Both the position numbers and the translations under genes were made by a program. The notes beneath the pieces were generated by a model. The model searched no databases. It was not told the DNA's origin and saw only the letters and a program-made list of their open reading frames with translations. A stretch of DNA of 64,000 nucleotides from Nesterenkonia xinjiangensis (GTDB taxonomy: Bacteria > Actinomycetota > Actinomycetes > Actinomycetales > Micrococcaceae), in NCBI RefSeq assembly GCF_013410745.1, contig NZ_JACCFY010000001.1:2542001-2606000 (forward strand). Reading direction: 5' to 3'. Of the stretch, positions 1-8,276 are shown piece after piece. Every line of letters starts with the position of its first letter. The first letter of the stretch is position 1.

Positions 1-374
1 AGTGGCCGCTGTTCCGGGCGCTGATCGACAACATCGAGATGTCGCTGGCCAAGACGGACCGGCGGATCGCCGAACGATACCTGAACCTCGGCGACCGCGA
101 GGACCTGGCCGGTCTGGTCCTCGAGGAGCTGGATCTGACCACCAAGTGGGTGCTGGCCATCACGGACCAGTCCCGTCTGCTGGAGGACCACCGCGTGCTC
201 GGACGTGCGGTGGAGCTGCGCAATCCCTACGTGGACGCCCTCTCGCTGCTGCAGCTGCGGGCGCTGCGGGCCCTGCGGACCACCGAGCTGGACGACGCTG
301 AGATCGAGGATCCGCGGAACCTGCTGCTGATCACGCTCAAGGGCGTCGCCGCCGGCCTGCAGAACACCGGCTGA
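1..374 (+). CDS. ppc: Phosphoenolpyruvate carboxylase, C-terminal end (partial)
   Basis: This is the last 123 residues of a phosphoenolpyruvate carboxylase, the enzyme that carboxylates PEP to oxaloacetate to refill the TCA cycle. The frame is open from base 3 to a TGA at 372-374. Recognisable family features are the segment WPLFRALIDNIEMSLAK, the RNPYVDALSLLQLRALR block near the end, and the typical PEPC terminus ending in GVAAGLQNTG, with the glycine-rich tail that reaches the active site. The catalytic core lies outside the window. The next gene starts 37 nt downstream on the same strand with its own promoter-like box, so this is probably the end of a transcription unit. No terminator hairpin is obvious in the short gap. 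Confidence 0.93.
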   Translation, partial: WPLFRALIDNIEMSLAKTDRRIAERYLNLGDREDLAGLVLEELDLTTKWVLAITDQSRLLEDHRVLGRAVELRNPYVDALSLLQLRALRALRTTELDDAEIEDPRNLLLITLKGVAAGLQNTG

Positions 375-398
375 GCCGCGGGCACCGGCGGCCGCCAG

Positions 399-404
399 TA
401 TGAT
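399..404 (+). promoter_or_regulatory. Leaderless -10 box (TATGAT) for the S9A peptidase
   Basis: TATGAT fits the actinobacterial TANNNT -10 consensus and ends 7 nt before an ATG at 412, so transcription would begin at or next to the start codon. There is no Shine-Dalgarno sequence. This favours ATG 412 over the ATGs at 400 and 403, which lie inside the box. Confidence 0.5.
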
Positions 405-411
405 GTCCCCC

Positions 412-2529
412 ATGGCCGTTACCTCGCGCAACCGTTCCGCACCGCCGCTCATCACCCCGGAGCACGACCCTCACCTCTGGCTGGAGGACGTCACCGGCGA
501 AGACGCCCTGTCCTGGGTGCGTGCGCGCAACGCGCGCGCGGAGGCGGAGCTGGTCGACGAGGAGTTCATCGAGCTGGAGTCCAGCATTCGGGAGATCCTC
601 GACGCCTCGGACCGCATTCCGGGGGTCTCGCGCAGGGGTGAGCACCTCTACAATTACTGGACCGACGCAGAGCACCCGCAGGGCCTGTGGCGCCGGACCA
701 CCCTGGAGTCGTACCGCACCGAGGCTCCCGAGTGGGATGTGCTCCTCGATCTGGACGCCCTCTCCGCCGCCGACGGCGTCACCTGGGTCTGGCACGGTGC
801 CACCGTGCTGCGGCCCGCCGCCGAGGGCGAGCCGTGGCGCCATGCGCTGATCTCCCTCTCCCGGGGCGGATCCGACGCTGACATCACCCGGGAGTTCGAC
901 CTCGTCACGCGAGAGTTCGTCGACCCGGTGGATGGCGGGTTCTCCAAGCCCGAGGGCAAAGGATCGATGAGCTGGATCGACGCGGACACGGTCTATGTCG
1001 CCACCGATCAGGGGGAAGATGCCGTCACCACCTCCGGGTACCCGCGCACTGCTCGCCGCTGGCGCCGTGGCACCCGGCTCGAGGAGGCCGAGCCCGTCGT
1101 CTCTGTGGAGCCCGATCACATGGTCGCCGCCGCCGGGCACATCAGCACCCCTGGCTTCGAGCGCGACGTCGCGGTGCGCGTGCTGGGCTTCTACGACAGC
1201 GAGACCCTGCTCATCGAGGGGGACGAGCTGCACCGGGTCGAGGTGCCCACGGACGTGCGGGTCAGCATCCATCGGGACCTGTTCCTGTTCATGCCCCGTA
1301 CCGAGCTCACCCTGCTGGGGCAGGACTTCCCGGGCGGCAGCCTCGTCGTCGCGGACATCGAGGACTTCATGTCCGGTGAGGCCGAGCTGACCCCGTTGTT
1401 CCTCCCGGACGCCTCCACGTCTCTGCAGGACGTCACGGCCACGCCGAGCTGCCTGGTGCTCACAGTCATGGAGGACGTGGTCCACCGCGTGGAGGCCCAT
1501 GTCCGCATCAGTGAGGGCTCCTCCGCCTGGCGCCGAGAAGACATCTTCACAGACGTCACCGGAACCCTCTCCGTCGCCGCCGTCGACCCCCGGGAGTCCG
1601 AGGAGGTCTGGATCACCTCTGAGGATCATCTGAGTCCCTCGGCCCTGCATCTGGGGGACCTCTCGGGTCTGCTCGACGGCGGTCGTGAGACCCACGAGGT
1701 CCTCAAGCGTGCGCCTGAGCGATTCGACGCCACCGGACTCACCTCGGTGCAGCGCTTCGCGACCAGCGACGACGGCACCAGGGTGCCGTACTTCCTCATC
1801 GGTTCCGCCGAGCTGCTCGCCGAGAGCTCCGAGGCGGGCCCCCGCCCCACCGTGCTCTACGGCTACGGAGGGTTCGAGATCTCCATGACCCCGGGCTACC
1901 TGGCCGTCATCGGCAAGGCCTGGATGGAGTCCGGCGGTGTGTATGCGGTGGCCAACATCCGCGGGGGAGGGGAGTATGGGCCGGGCTGGCACCGTGCGGC
2001 GCTGCGGGAGAACCGGCCTCGCGCCTATGAGGACTTCGCGGCGGTGGCGAGGCATCTTGTCACCACCGGAGTGACCACCGTGCCCCAGCTGGCCTGCCGG
2101 GGCGGCTCCAACGGAGGGCTGCTCACCGGCAACATGCTCACCCAGTACCCGGAGCTCTTCGGTGCGGTGGTCATCCAGGTTCCGCTCCTGGACATGAGAC
2201 GCTTCGCCGACCTGCTGGCCGGAGCCTCCTGGCGGGCTGAGTATGGTGATCCGGAGACCGAGGACTGGGAGTTCATGAGGAGCTTCTCTCCGTATCACCT
2301 GCTGCAGGAGGGCGGTTCCTATCCGGCGGTGCTGCTGACCACCTCCACCCGGGATGACCGGGTCCACCCCGGGCATGCCCGGAAGATGACGGCAGCGCTG
2401 GAGTCGCTGGGGGCGGACGTGCGGTACTGGGAGAACATCGAGGGCGGGCACGGCGGCGCCGCCAGCCCGGAGCAGCAGGCGCGGCTGAACAGCGTCATCC
2501 ATCGGTTCCTCCAGCAGCAGCTGCGCTGA
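412..2529 (+). CDS. Prolyl oligopeptidase family serine peptidase (S9A)
   Basis: A 705-residue soluble serine peptidase of the prolyl oligopeptidase family, expected to cleave short proline-containing peptides in the cytoplasm. The N-terminal two thirds is a beta-propeller-like region that starts with the family motif DPHLWLEDV. The C-terminal alpha/beta-hydrolase domain has the nucleophile motif GGSNGG (Ser566), an acidic pair in TRDDRVHPGHARK (Asp648/649) and the catalytic His680 in IEGGHGGA. YGYGGFEISMTPGY and NIRGGGEYGPGWH are further family signatures. No signal peptide is visible. The start at 412 is chosen because a TATGAT box sits 7 nt upstream; two earlier in-frame ATGs are less likely. 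Length is usual for the family. The exact substrate cannot be read from sequence. Confidence 0.93.
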   Translation: MAVTSRNRSAPPLITPEHDPHLWLEDVTGEDALSWVRARNARAEAELVDEEFIELESSIREILDASDRIPGVSRRGEHLYNYWTDAEHPQGLWRRTTLESYRTEAPEWDVLLDLDALSAADGVTWVWHGATVLRPAAEGEPWRHALISLSRGGSDADITREFDLVTREFVDPVDGGFSKPEGKGSMSWIDADTVYVATDQGEDAVTTSGYPRTARRWRRGTRLEEAEPVVSVEPDHMVAAAGHISTPGFERDVAVRVLGFYDSETLLIEGDELHRVEVPTDVRVSIHRDLFLFMPRTELTLLGQDFPGGSLVVADIEDFMSGEAELTPLFLPDASTSLQDVTATPSCLVLTVMEDVVHRVEAHVRISEGSSAWRREDIFTDVTGTLSVAAVDPRESEEVWITSEDHLSPSALHLGDLSGLLDGGRETHEVLKRAPERFDATGLTSVQRFATSDDGTRVPYFLIGSAELLAESSEAGPRPTVLYGYGGFEISMTPGYLAVIGKAWMESGGVYAVANIRGGGEYGPGWHRAALRENRPRAYEDFAAVARHLVTTGVTTVPQLACRGGSNGGLLTGNMLTQYPELFGAVVIQVPLLDMRRFADLLAGASWRAEYGDPETEDWEFMRSFSPYHLLQEGGSYPAVLLTTSTRDDRVHPGHARKMTAALESLGADVRYWENIEGGHGGAASPEQQARLNSVIHRFLQQQLR

Positions 2530-2592
2530 TCTGCTCCGGGGTCCCAGCCGTCTCGGCCCGGTGGAGGCCGCGCAGCGGATGCCCGAGAGCCT

Positions 2593-2620
2593 GTACTTCT
2601 GAGTACGCCGTACGGTAGGC
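2593..2620. promoter_or_regulatory. Candidate TetR-type operator and promoter of the DrrAB exporter
   Basis: Two overlapping dyads lie here: GTACTTCTGAGTAC (2593-2606, arms GTACT/AGTAC) and the perfect 11-mer GTACGCCGTAC (2603-2613). They abut -10-like TACGGT/TAGGCT hexamers (2611-2619), about 45 nt before the start of the ABC ATPase gene. GTAC-rich palindromes over the promoter are common for TetR repressors of drug exporters. No TetR gene is adjacent, so the regulator is unknown. Confidence 0.4.
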
Positions 2621-2663
2621 TGGTCGGATCATCCCAGCCCCCCTGTTGCAGAATGGAGCCCGC

Positions 2664-3698
2664 ATGAGCGTGCTGCCAGCAGATCCGGCCATCGAGACCC
2701 GAGGTCTGATCAAGAGCTTCGGCGACACGACCGCCGTGGACGGCGTGGATCTGACCATCCCGCGCGGCGGCATCTACGGGGTGCTCGGGCCCAACGGTGC
2801 CGGCAAGACCACCGTGATCCGCATGCTGGCCACTCTGCTGCGCCCCGACGGCGGCCAGGCCACGGTCCTCGGCCATGATGTCTTCGCCGAGCCGGCGGCC
2901 ATCCGCGAGAAGATCGCACTCACCGGGCAGTTCGCCTCCCTGGACGAAGACCTCACCGGCATCGAGAACCTCGTGCTGCTCGGGCGACTGCTGGGCTTCA
3001 CCGCACGGAATGCCCGACGCCGGGGGCAGGAGCTGCTCGAGGCCTTCAACCTCGCCGAGGCCGCGAGCCGGCAGGTGAAGAAGTATTCGGGTGGCATGCG
3101 CCGACGTCTGGACATCGCCGGTTCCCTGCTGGTGACCCCGGAGCTCATGTTCCTCGACGAGCCGACCACCGGGATCGACCCCCGTTCACGCAACCAGGTC
3201 TGGGACATCATCCGTACCCTGGTCGGCTCGGGCACCACGGTGCTGCTGACCACGCAGTACCTGGAGGAGGCCGACCAGCTGGTCGATCGGCTCGCCGTCA
3301 TCGACCACGGGCGGGTCATCGCCGAGGGCACCCCGGGGCAGCTGAAGGCCCAGGTCGGCTCCGGAGCGCTGACCGTGCGGGTGGTGGAGGCGGCACAGCG
3401 TGAGGAGGCCGCCGAGCTGCTGACTCAGACGATCCAGGCGCAGGTGATCCGTGAATCGGACCCGACGGCGCTGACGGCACGGCTCAACGAGGGGTCGCGC
3501 GCCGCCGCGGCGCTGACCGCGCTGGAGGAGGCAGGCATCGCCGTGGAGACCTTCGCACTGGGCCAGCCGAGTCTGGATGAGGTCTTCCTGGCGCTGACCG
3601 GGAAGAAGGCTGAGCCCGAAGGTGCCGGCGACGACGTCGCTGACTCCGAGGCCGGGTCCGCCGGGCATGGCGATGAGACGGAGGCGAACATCCGATGA
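2664..3698 (+). CDS. ABC exporter ATP-binding protein, DrrA type
   Basis: A 344-residue ABC ATPase of the daunorubicin-resistance (DrrA) class, expected to power a drug or lipid exporter with the permease encoded next. It has Walker [10 protein letters not shown] (Lys48), signature [10 protein letters not shown], Walker [13 protein letters not shown] and the switch region [11 protein letters not shown], followed by the long DrrA-type C-terminal regulatory domain ending in [12 protein letters not shown] and an acidic tail. The start at 2664 is supported by GGAG at 2655-2658; an in-frame TTG at 2646 lacks this support. Its stop overlaps the next start in ATGA, indicating translational coupling. 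Overlapping GTAC palindromes upstream suggest repression by a TetR-like protein. The transported substrate is unknown. Confidence 0.92.
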   Translation: MSVLPADPAIETRGLIKSFGDTTAVDGVDLTIPRGGIYGVLGPNGAGKTTVIRMLATLLRPDGGQATVLGHDVFAEPAAIREKIALTGQFASLDEDLTGIENLVLLGRLLGFTARNARRRGQELLEAFNLAEAASRQVKKYSGGMRRRLDIAGSLLVTPELMFLDEPTTGIDPRSRNQVWDIIRTLVGSGTTVLLTTQYLEEADQLVDRLAVIDHGRVIAEGTPGQLKAQVGSGALTVRVVEAAQREEAAELLTQTIQAQVIRESDPTALTARLNEGSRAAAALTALEEAGIAVETFALGQPSLDEVFLALTGKKAEPEGAGDDVADSEAGSAGHGDETEANIR

Positions 3699-4561
3699 GC
3701 ACGAACGGGACGACGACGGCGACCGAGGCCGACAGGATCCGCCGCATCCTGGTCAGCCCGCAGGACAGGCCGGCCCGTGCCGGGGCGTTGAGCGCCTCGT
3801 TGACCTACGGGTGGCGGGCTCTGTTGAAGATCAAGCATGTGCCCGAGCAGCTCTTCGACGTGACGATCTTCCCCATCATGATGACGGTGATGATGACCTA
3901 CGTCTTCGGCGGGGCCATCGGGGAAGGGCTGGCGGGAGGGGACTCCGATGCGGCGCTGGACGCCTACATCCAGTTCCTCATCCCCGGGGTCTTCGTGCAG
4001 ACCCTGGTGATGATCACGATGTACACCGGGCTGACGCTGAACCGTGACATCTCCAAAGGTGTCTTCGACCGCTTCCGCTCGCTGCCCACATGGCGTCCCG
4101 CCCAGCTGGTCGGGGCGCTGCTGGGAGACCAGGTGCGCTACACCATCGCAGGGGTGATCATCCTCGCTGTGGGCTTCGTCATGGGATTCCGCCCCGAGGG
4201 CGGTCTCGGCGGCGTGCTCACGGCCTTCGTGCTGCTGCTGGTGTTCAGCTTCTGCCTCTCCTGGGTGTGGACCACGGTGGCGCTGCTGATGCGCACCGAG
4301 CAGGCAGCCATGGGCGTGTCGATGTTCATCATGATGCCGCTGACCTTCGTCTCCAACATCTTCGCCGACCCGGCCACCATGCCCGGCCCCGTGCAGGCCT
4401 TCGCCGAGGTCAACCCGGTCTCCACCGTGGTCGCCGCGATCCGGGACCTGATGGACGGCACGGTGGATCCCGCCGGCATCACGTCGGTGCTGATCTACTG
4501 CGCGGTGCTGGTCGCCGTGTTCGGGCCGATCTCGATGTTCATCTATAACCGGAAGAGCTGA
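3695..4561 (+). CDS. ABC exporter permease, DrrB / ABC-2 type
   Basis: A 288-residue ABC-2 family membrane protein that pairs with the preceding DrrA-like ATPase. After a cytoplasmic N-terminus of about 45 residues there are about six hydrophobic segments, including [38 protein letters not shown], and the pair [17 protein letters not shown] and [17 protein letters not shown]. The segment [15 protein letters not shown] is the characteristic ABC-2 cytoplasmic motif that contacts the ATPase. The gene overlaps the ATPase by 4 nt (ATGA), so the two form one operon. It converges with the DUF4870 gene with only 36 nt between stops. Substrate unknown. Confidence 0.9.
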   Translation: MSTNGTTTATEADRIRRILVSPQDRPARAGALSASLTYGWRALLKIKHVPEQLFDVTIFPIMMTVMMTYVFGGAIGEGLAGGDSDAALDAYIQFLIPGVFVQTLVMITMYTGLTLNRDISKGVFDRFRSLPTWRPAQLVGALLGDQVRYTIAGVIILAVGFVMGFRPEGGLGGVLTAFVLLLVFSFCLSWVWTTVALLMRTEQAAMGVSMFIMMPLTFVSNIFADPATMPGPVQAFAEVNPVSTVVAAIRDLMDGTVDPAGITSVLIYCAVLVAVFGPISMFIYNRKS

Positions 4562-4597
4562 GCCGCGCCCGTCCTGGGTCGTCGAATGTCGGTCGGA

Positions 4598-5023
4598 TCA
4601 CTTGATGAATCGGATGCTGATCGGGTAGCGGTACGGACGGCGGTTGTAGGCGGCCATGGAGGCCATGATTCCGAAGATGATCGCGCAGATCCACAGGGCG
4701 ATCCAGAGCAGGATCCCGACGAGGACGAACATGAGGACGACGGAGATCATATAGCCGATGAAGAGCGTGATCTGGAAGTTCAGCGCCTCCTTGCCATGAT
4801 CGTCGATCAGCCGGCTGCGTTCGCGGAAGACCAGCCACACCACCAGCGGGACCAGCCAGGAGAGGAAGACACCGCCGAGGTGCACGGCGACACCCCACCC
4901 CTGCTCCTCCCCGGGGGAGAGTGCCTGGACGCTGGGCTGCGCACCGCCCACAGGCTGCGGGGGCTGCTGCGGGTTGTTCGGGTCGAAGGGCTCAGGCCCC
5001 TGCCCGATGGGCTGCTGCGTCAT
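4598..5023 (-). CDS. DUF4870 / Tic20-like small membrane protein
   Basis: A 141-residue membrane protein of the DUF4870 family, which is related to Tic20-like proteins; its function is not established. The first 45 residues are Pro/Gln-rich and probably cytoplasmic. Then come the family motif WGVAVHLGGVFLSWLVPLVVWL, the charged stretch RERSRLIDDHGKEALNFQIT, and two further membrane segments in the C-terminal half. The start is supported by AGGAGG just upstream on the minus strand (complement of 5025-5035). It is transcribed convergently with the DrrAB genes and divergently from the sirtuin gene, so it is monocistronic. Confidence 0.85.
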   Translation of the reverse strand: MTQQPIGQGPEPFDPNNPQQPPQPVGGAQPSVQALSPGEEQGWGVAVHLGGVFLSWLVPLVVWLVFRERSRLIDDHGKEALNFQITLFIGYMISVVLMFVLVGILLWIALWICAIIFGIMASMAAYNRRPYRYPISIRFIK

Positions 5024-5102
5024 GGTTCCTCCTGCGAGTGAAAGTGTGTCCAGGATCTTCTCAGCTTAGTGCGCCGGGGCGGGAGTGGATACGGTGGTGA
5101 GC

Positions 5103-5915
5103 ATGCGAGAGCTGTCTGTGACCGAATCGGTGCCGGAGGACGTGGTGGCCCTGGTCCGCGATGCCCGCCGGGTGGTGGTGCTCAGCGGGGCGGGGATCTC
5201 CGCCGAGTCCGGGGTGCCCACCTTTCGTGAGGTCCAGCGCGGGCTCTGGGAACGGTTCTCCGCAGAGGAGCTCGCCACCCCCGATGCCTTCGACAACGAT
5301 CCGGCCCTGGTGTGGACCTGGTACCGCTGGCGGCAGTCACTGATCGACGCCGTTGAGCCGAACGCCGGGCACCGGTGCCTGGCCGCGTGGCAGGAGCACC
5401 TCTCCGCCCAGCACGGTTGGCTGGCGGTGGTGACTCAGAACGTGGATGACCTGCACGAGCGCGCAGGGGCTGAGGTGCTGGGCCACCTGCACGGCAGCCT
5501 CGCCGCCCACCGCTGCGCCGACTGCGGCGAGCCGGCTGAGCTGCCGGCTCCGCGCTATGACGGCTTCACCGCGCCCCCGACGCCTGAGGACCCGCCTGGC
5601 TGCGAGAGCTGCCCGGACGGAGTGCTGCGGCCCGACGTGGTCTGGTTCGGCGAGATGCTGCCCGCCCCGGCCTTCGACGCTGCTGCCGCCGCCATCCGTG
5701 CAGCGGACCTGGTGGTCGTGGTCGGCACGTCAGGGATCGTGCAGCCGGCGGCCTCTCTGCCGCTGCTGGGGCTGGAGCGCGGCATCCCGCTGATCGAGAT
5801 CAACCCGGAGGAGACCGGCCTGACCGAGGTCATGGACTTCGCGATCCGTGGGCGGTCCGGCGAGGTTCTTCCTCGACTGCTCTCCGCCGCTGGCGTTCCG
5901 ACTGGCAGAAGGTGA
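5103..5915 (+). CDS. Sir2 family NAD-dependent protein deacylase
   Basis: A 270-residue class III sirtuin expected to remove acyl groups from protein lysines using NAD. It shows the NAD-binding motif GAGISAESGVPTFR, the catalytic region TQNVDDLHERAGA followed by HLHGS (catalytic His), and a four-cysteine zinc site built from CADC and CESC. PDVVWFGEMLP and VVVGTSGIVQPAASLP complete the Rossmann core. The start is uncertain: ATG 5103 is used, but in-frame GTGs at 5085, 5094 and 5097 are possible, and a GGGAG at 5080-5084 would suit GTG 5094. Four nucleotides separate its stop from the start of the uppP-like gene, so they are probably co-transcribed. Confidence 0.9.
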   Translation: MRELSVTESVPEDVVALVRDARRVVVLSGAGISAESGVPTFREVQRGLWERFSAEELATPDAFDNDPALVWTWYRWRQSLIDAVEPNAGHRCLAAWQEHLSAQHGWLAVVTQNVDDLHERAGAEVLGHLHGSLAAHRCADCGEPAELPAPRYDGFTAPPTPEDPPGCESCPDGVLRPDVVWFGEMLPAPAFDAAAAAIRAADLVVVVGTSGIVQPAASLPLLGLERGIPLIEINPEETGLTEVMDFAIRGRSGEVLPRLLSAAGVPTGRR

Positions 5916-5919
5916 CGCG

Positions 5920-6867
5920 GTGACCCTGTGGGAATCCCTGCTCCTGGGCGTGGTCCAGGGGCTGTTCATGTTCATTCCGGTGAGCTCCTCCTCTCATCTG
6001 GTGCTGACCCAGCACTGGATGGCGGCCACCGGATCTCCGGTGCCCTCCCCGGACACCCCGGAGATGATCCTGTTCAACCTGGTGGTCCACATGGGCACGA
6101 TGGTCTCGGTGGTGGTGGTGATGCACCGCCCCCTGGTGCAGCTGCTGAGCGGCACCGTCCGGGAGCTGCGACTTTTTGCCCGCCGTCGCTCCCTGCGCCA
6201 CATGATCCATCTGCGGCTGATGCTCTTCGGGGTGGTCACCACCGGTGTCACCGGAGTGTTGGGACTGCTGGTCCGCGAGTACGGGACCGGGGTGTTCGCC
6301 ACTCCGTGGGCCGTCTCTGTGATGCTGCTGGTCACCGGAGCGATCCTCTGGTGGACTGACACCGTCCGAGACACCTGGAGAGGTGCGGCGCAGATGACGA
6401 TCTGGGTCGCGCTGCTGATCGGCCTGGCTCAGGCCGCCGCGCTGTTTCCAGGGCTGAGCCGCTCCGGACTGACCATCGCCGTGGCCCTGGCACTGGGCAT
6501 GCACCGCAAGATCGCCGCGCAGTACAGCTTCTTCGTGGCCATCCCGACCATCGTGGCGGCCACGGGCCTGCAGTCACTGAGCCTGCTGGACCATCGCGGA
6601 CCGTTGATGATCGGTGTCGACGCCTACGTGGTGGCGTTCCTGGTGTCTGCGCTGGTGGGCGCGGCGGCGCTGTGGCTGGTGCTGCGCATGCTCTACCGCG
6701 GACATTTCCGGGTCTTCGCGGTCTATGTCCTGATCCTCGCGGTGGTCACCCTGATCGTCCAGCCCGAGTCTGAGCCGGAGGAGCTCGCCGGCACCTCCGG
6801 CGCACCGGAGGTCCAGGAGGTCGTCCAGGCCGCAGACTCGGCGCCCGTGGACAGGGCGGAACCATGA
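5920..6867 (+). CDS. Undecaprenyl-diphosphatase (BacA/UppP) family membrane protein, atypical
   Basis: A 315-residue polytopic membrane protein of the BacA/UppP family, whose members dephosphorylate undecaprenyl pyrophosphate to recycle the cell-wall lipid carrier. It has the first signature IPVSSSSH (His26), the second signature FPGLSRSG (Arg181) and about eight hydrophobic helices. Unusually, the N-terminal (E/Q)xxxE motif is QGLFM: Gln13 replaces the first Glu and Met17 replaces the second Glu that the family normally keeps for catalysis. It could therefore be a weakly active or repurposed paralogue. The GTG start is supported by AGAAGG at 5907-5912. The C-terminal 30 residues are acidic. 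Its stop overlaps the DivIVA-domain gene in ATGA. Confidence 0.8.
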   Translation: MTLWESLLLGVVQGLFMFIPVSSSSHLVLTQHWMAATGSPVPSPDTPEMILFNLVVHMGTMVSVVVVMHRPLVQLLSGTVRELRLFARRRSLRHMIHLRLMLFGVVTTGVTGVLGLLVREYGTGVFATPWAVSVMLLVTGAILWWTDTVRDTWRGAAQMTIWVALLIGLAQAAALFPGLSRSGLTIAVALALGMHRKIAAQYSFFVAIPTIVAATGLQSLSLLDHRGPLMIGVDAYVVAFLVSALVGAAALWLVLRMLYRGHFRVFAVYVLILAVVTLIVQPESEPEELAGTSGAPEVQEVVQAADSAPVDRAEP

Positions 6868-7169
6868 TCTGGCTCTACCTGCTCGCCGTGGCGCTGCTGG
6901 GCGTCGTCGTCGTGCTCCTGGTCGGCCGAGCTGAAGGCGCCGAACCTCCGGCGGAGGAGACCACCGCCGATGAGGTGGCCGAGCTGCTCGCAGAGCGCGC
7001 GGCCGCCCCCCTCACCGCAGCAGATCTGCGCGGGATCCGGCTCCAGCCGGCCCTGCGCGGCTACCGCATGGAGCAGGTGGACCGACTGCTCGACGCACTC
7101 GCCGATCAGCTCGAGACGCCGCGGAACCCGGATCAGCCGAGTGGCCGGAAGGGCCCCGGGCAGGGATGA
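6864..7169 (+). CDS. Small membrane-anchored DivIVA-domain protein
   Basis: A 101-residue protein with one N-terminal membrane helix (residues 1-22, IWLYLLAVALLGVVVVLLVG), an acidic linker, and a C-terminal segment LRGIRLQPALRGYRMEQVDRLLDALADQL. That segment matches the short DivIVA-type motif found in many actinobacterial proteins linked to polar growth or septation. The function is not defined. It overlaps the uppP-like gene by 4 nt, so it is the third gene of the sirtuin-uppP operon. It lies just upstream of DUF3117, an order also seen in mycobacteria (from memory, not checked). Confidence 0.75.
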   Translation: MIWLYLLAVALLGVVVVLLVGRAEGAEPPAEETTADEVAELLAERAAAPLTAADLRGIRLQPALRGYRMEQVDRLLDALADQLETPRNPDQPSGRKGPGQG

Positions 7170-7204
7170 GGCCGTGCTGATCAGGTCATACACCGGTTCT
7201 CCGG

Positions 7205-7232
7205 GTGACATTCGCCCCCGGTGGGGGATAAT
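7205..7232 (+). promoter_or_regulatory. Sigma-70-like promoter of the DUF3117 gene
   Basis: GTGACA (7205-7210) and GATAAT (7227-7232) are separated by 16 nt and lie 55 nt before the ATG at 7287. This is the best -35/-10 pair I see in the window, consistent with a strong housekeeping promoter for the small DUF3117 gene. Confidence 0.5.
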
Positions 7233-7286
7233 GGAAGGGGATGTGGGACACATCCGCCCAGAGGAACACCAGAAGGGATGCACTCG

Positions 7287-7457
7287 ATGGCTGCAATGAA
7301 ACCGCGTACCGGCGACGGTCCTATGGAGGTAGCTCAGGAAGGTCGCAGCCTCATCATGCGGGTGCCCATCGACGGTGGGGGTCGCCTGGTGCTGGAGATC
7401 AACCAGGAGGAGGCGCAGGCGCTCAAGGAGTGCCTGGTCAAAGCTGTGGGGGAGTGA
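7287..7457 (+). CDS. DUF3117 domain-containing small protein
   Basis: A 56-residue actinobacterial protein of family DUF3117 with unknown function. The start MAAMKPRTGDGP and the block LIMRVPIDGGGRLVLEI are almost invariant features of the family, which is found across Actinobacteria (Rv1211-like). ATG 7287 is selected over ATG 7278 because AGAAGGG at 7271-7277 would touch the earlier ATG but is well spaced (9 nt) from the later one. It has its own promoter-like sequence upstream and converges with the O-methyltransferase gene 24 nt away, with no strong hairpin between them. Confidence 0.93.
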   Translation: MAAMKPRTGDGPMEVAQEGRSLIMRVPIDGGGRLVLEINQEEAQALKECLVKAVGE

Positions 7458-7481
7458 GGCTTCCCTTCACGGGCTCTCCGG

Positions 7482-8132
7482 TCAGCGCCTGACGGCGACG
7501 AGCAGCCCGGTGCCGGTACCGAGCATCGTGGTGACCAGGCGCTCGTCGTCGCGCACGGTACGTTCCACCGCCCGTTTCCTGACGGTGGGCTCCTCTCGGA
7601 CCGCAGGCCGCGGCAGGCGGTCATGGTCGAGCGCATCGTTGAGTATCAGCAGCCCTCCGGGCCGGAGCAGTCGCACGGCCTGCTCGACGAAATCTTCCAG
7701 GGCCGGACTGTCCGCGTCCAGATGCACCACGCAGTAGCCGCCGGTGGTGAGCCGGGGCAGGACCTCCTCGGCCCGTCCGGTGATCAGCCGGGTGCGCGCG
7801 GCGGGCACTCCGCCGTCCCGGAACGTGCCACGAGCCGCATGCAGATGATCGGCGTCGGGGTCGATGCTGGTCAGCACCGCCTCCGGGGAGGCCCCGCGCA
7901 GCAGCGAGAGTCCGGAGACGCCGACCCCGGTGCCGACCTCGACGACGCCACGCGCCTGGGCGGCGGCTGCCAGCACGGTCAGCGCCGCGGCGGTGCCCTC
8001 GCTGACCGGGGTCACTCCCAGGTCCTCGCCGCGCAGGCGGGCTGCCTCCAGGGCGTGATCCTCCGCCTGATGCTGCTCGGCATACTCCCAGCTGGCGTGC
8101 TTGGCAGTCTGCGGACTGTTGAGGGTTCTCAT
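7482..8132 (-). CDS. SAM-dependent O-methyltransferase
   Basis: A 216-residue class I methyltransferase of the O-methyltransferase family (Rv1220c-like). Motif I is VVEVGTGVGVSGLSLL, the acidic loop is TSIDPDADHLHAA, and the VVHLDAD and RPGGLLILNDAL segments are the usual later motifs. The substrate is unknown; relatives methylate catechol-like or other small hydroxylated compounds. In mycobacteria this gene diverges from sigE-rseA-htrA-tatB. Here it diverges from a membrane-anchored orphan protein and tatB. The start is supported by a GGAAGG-type ribosome site. A 7-bp hairpin (8156-8172) sits 24 nt upstream of the start codon. Confidence 0.88.
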   Translation of the reverse strand: MRTLNSPQTAKHASWEYAEQHQAEDHALEAARLRGEDLGVTPVSEGTAAALTVLAAAAQARGVVEVGTGVGVSGLSLLRGASPEAVLTSIDPDADHLHAARGTFRDGGVPAARTRLITGRAEEVLPRLTTGGYCVVHLDADSPALEDFVEQAVRLLRPGGLLILNDALDHDRLPRPAVREEPTVRKRAVERTVRDDERLVTTMLGTGTGLLVAVRR

Positions 8133-8276
8133 CTGGCCTTCCTGCGCTGACCTCGGGCTCCGTGGCGGAGCCTCGGGCGTCGCTCGCCGACGCGCTCGGC
8201 CACCATCCTATAGAGCCCTGATTCTTCCAGAGGTTTCCCAGCCTGCACTCAGCATTGACTCGCAGAATTGTCTCCG

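Noticed and set aside
337-2502. A 721-codon open frame antisense to the S9A peptidase
   Set aside because: It has low-complexity Arg/Gly/His-rich composition with no domain, while the opposite strand carries a complete S9A catalytic triad. Long antisense frames are expected at this GC content.
8156-8172. Small hairpin (GGCTCCG-tgg-CGGAGCC) upstream of the O-methyltransferase as a riboswitch
   Set aside because: It is a single 7-bp stem with no conserved riboswitch core; it is too simple to call and may be chance in GC-rich DNA.
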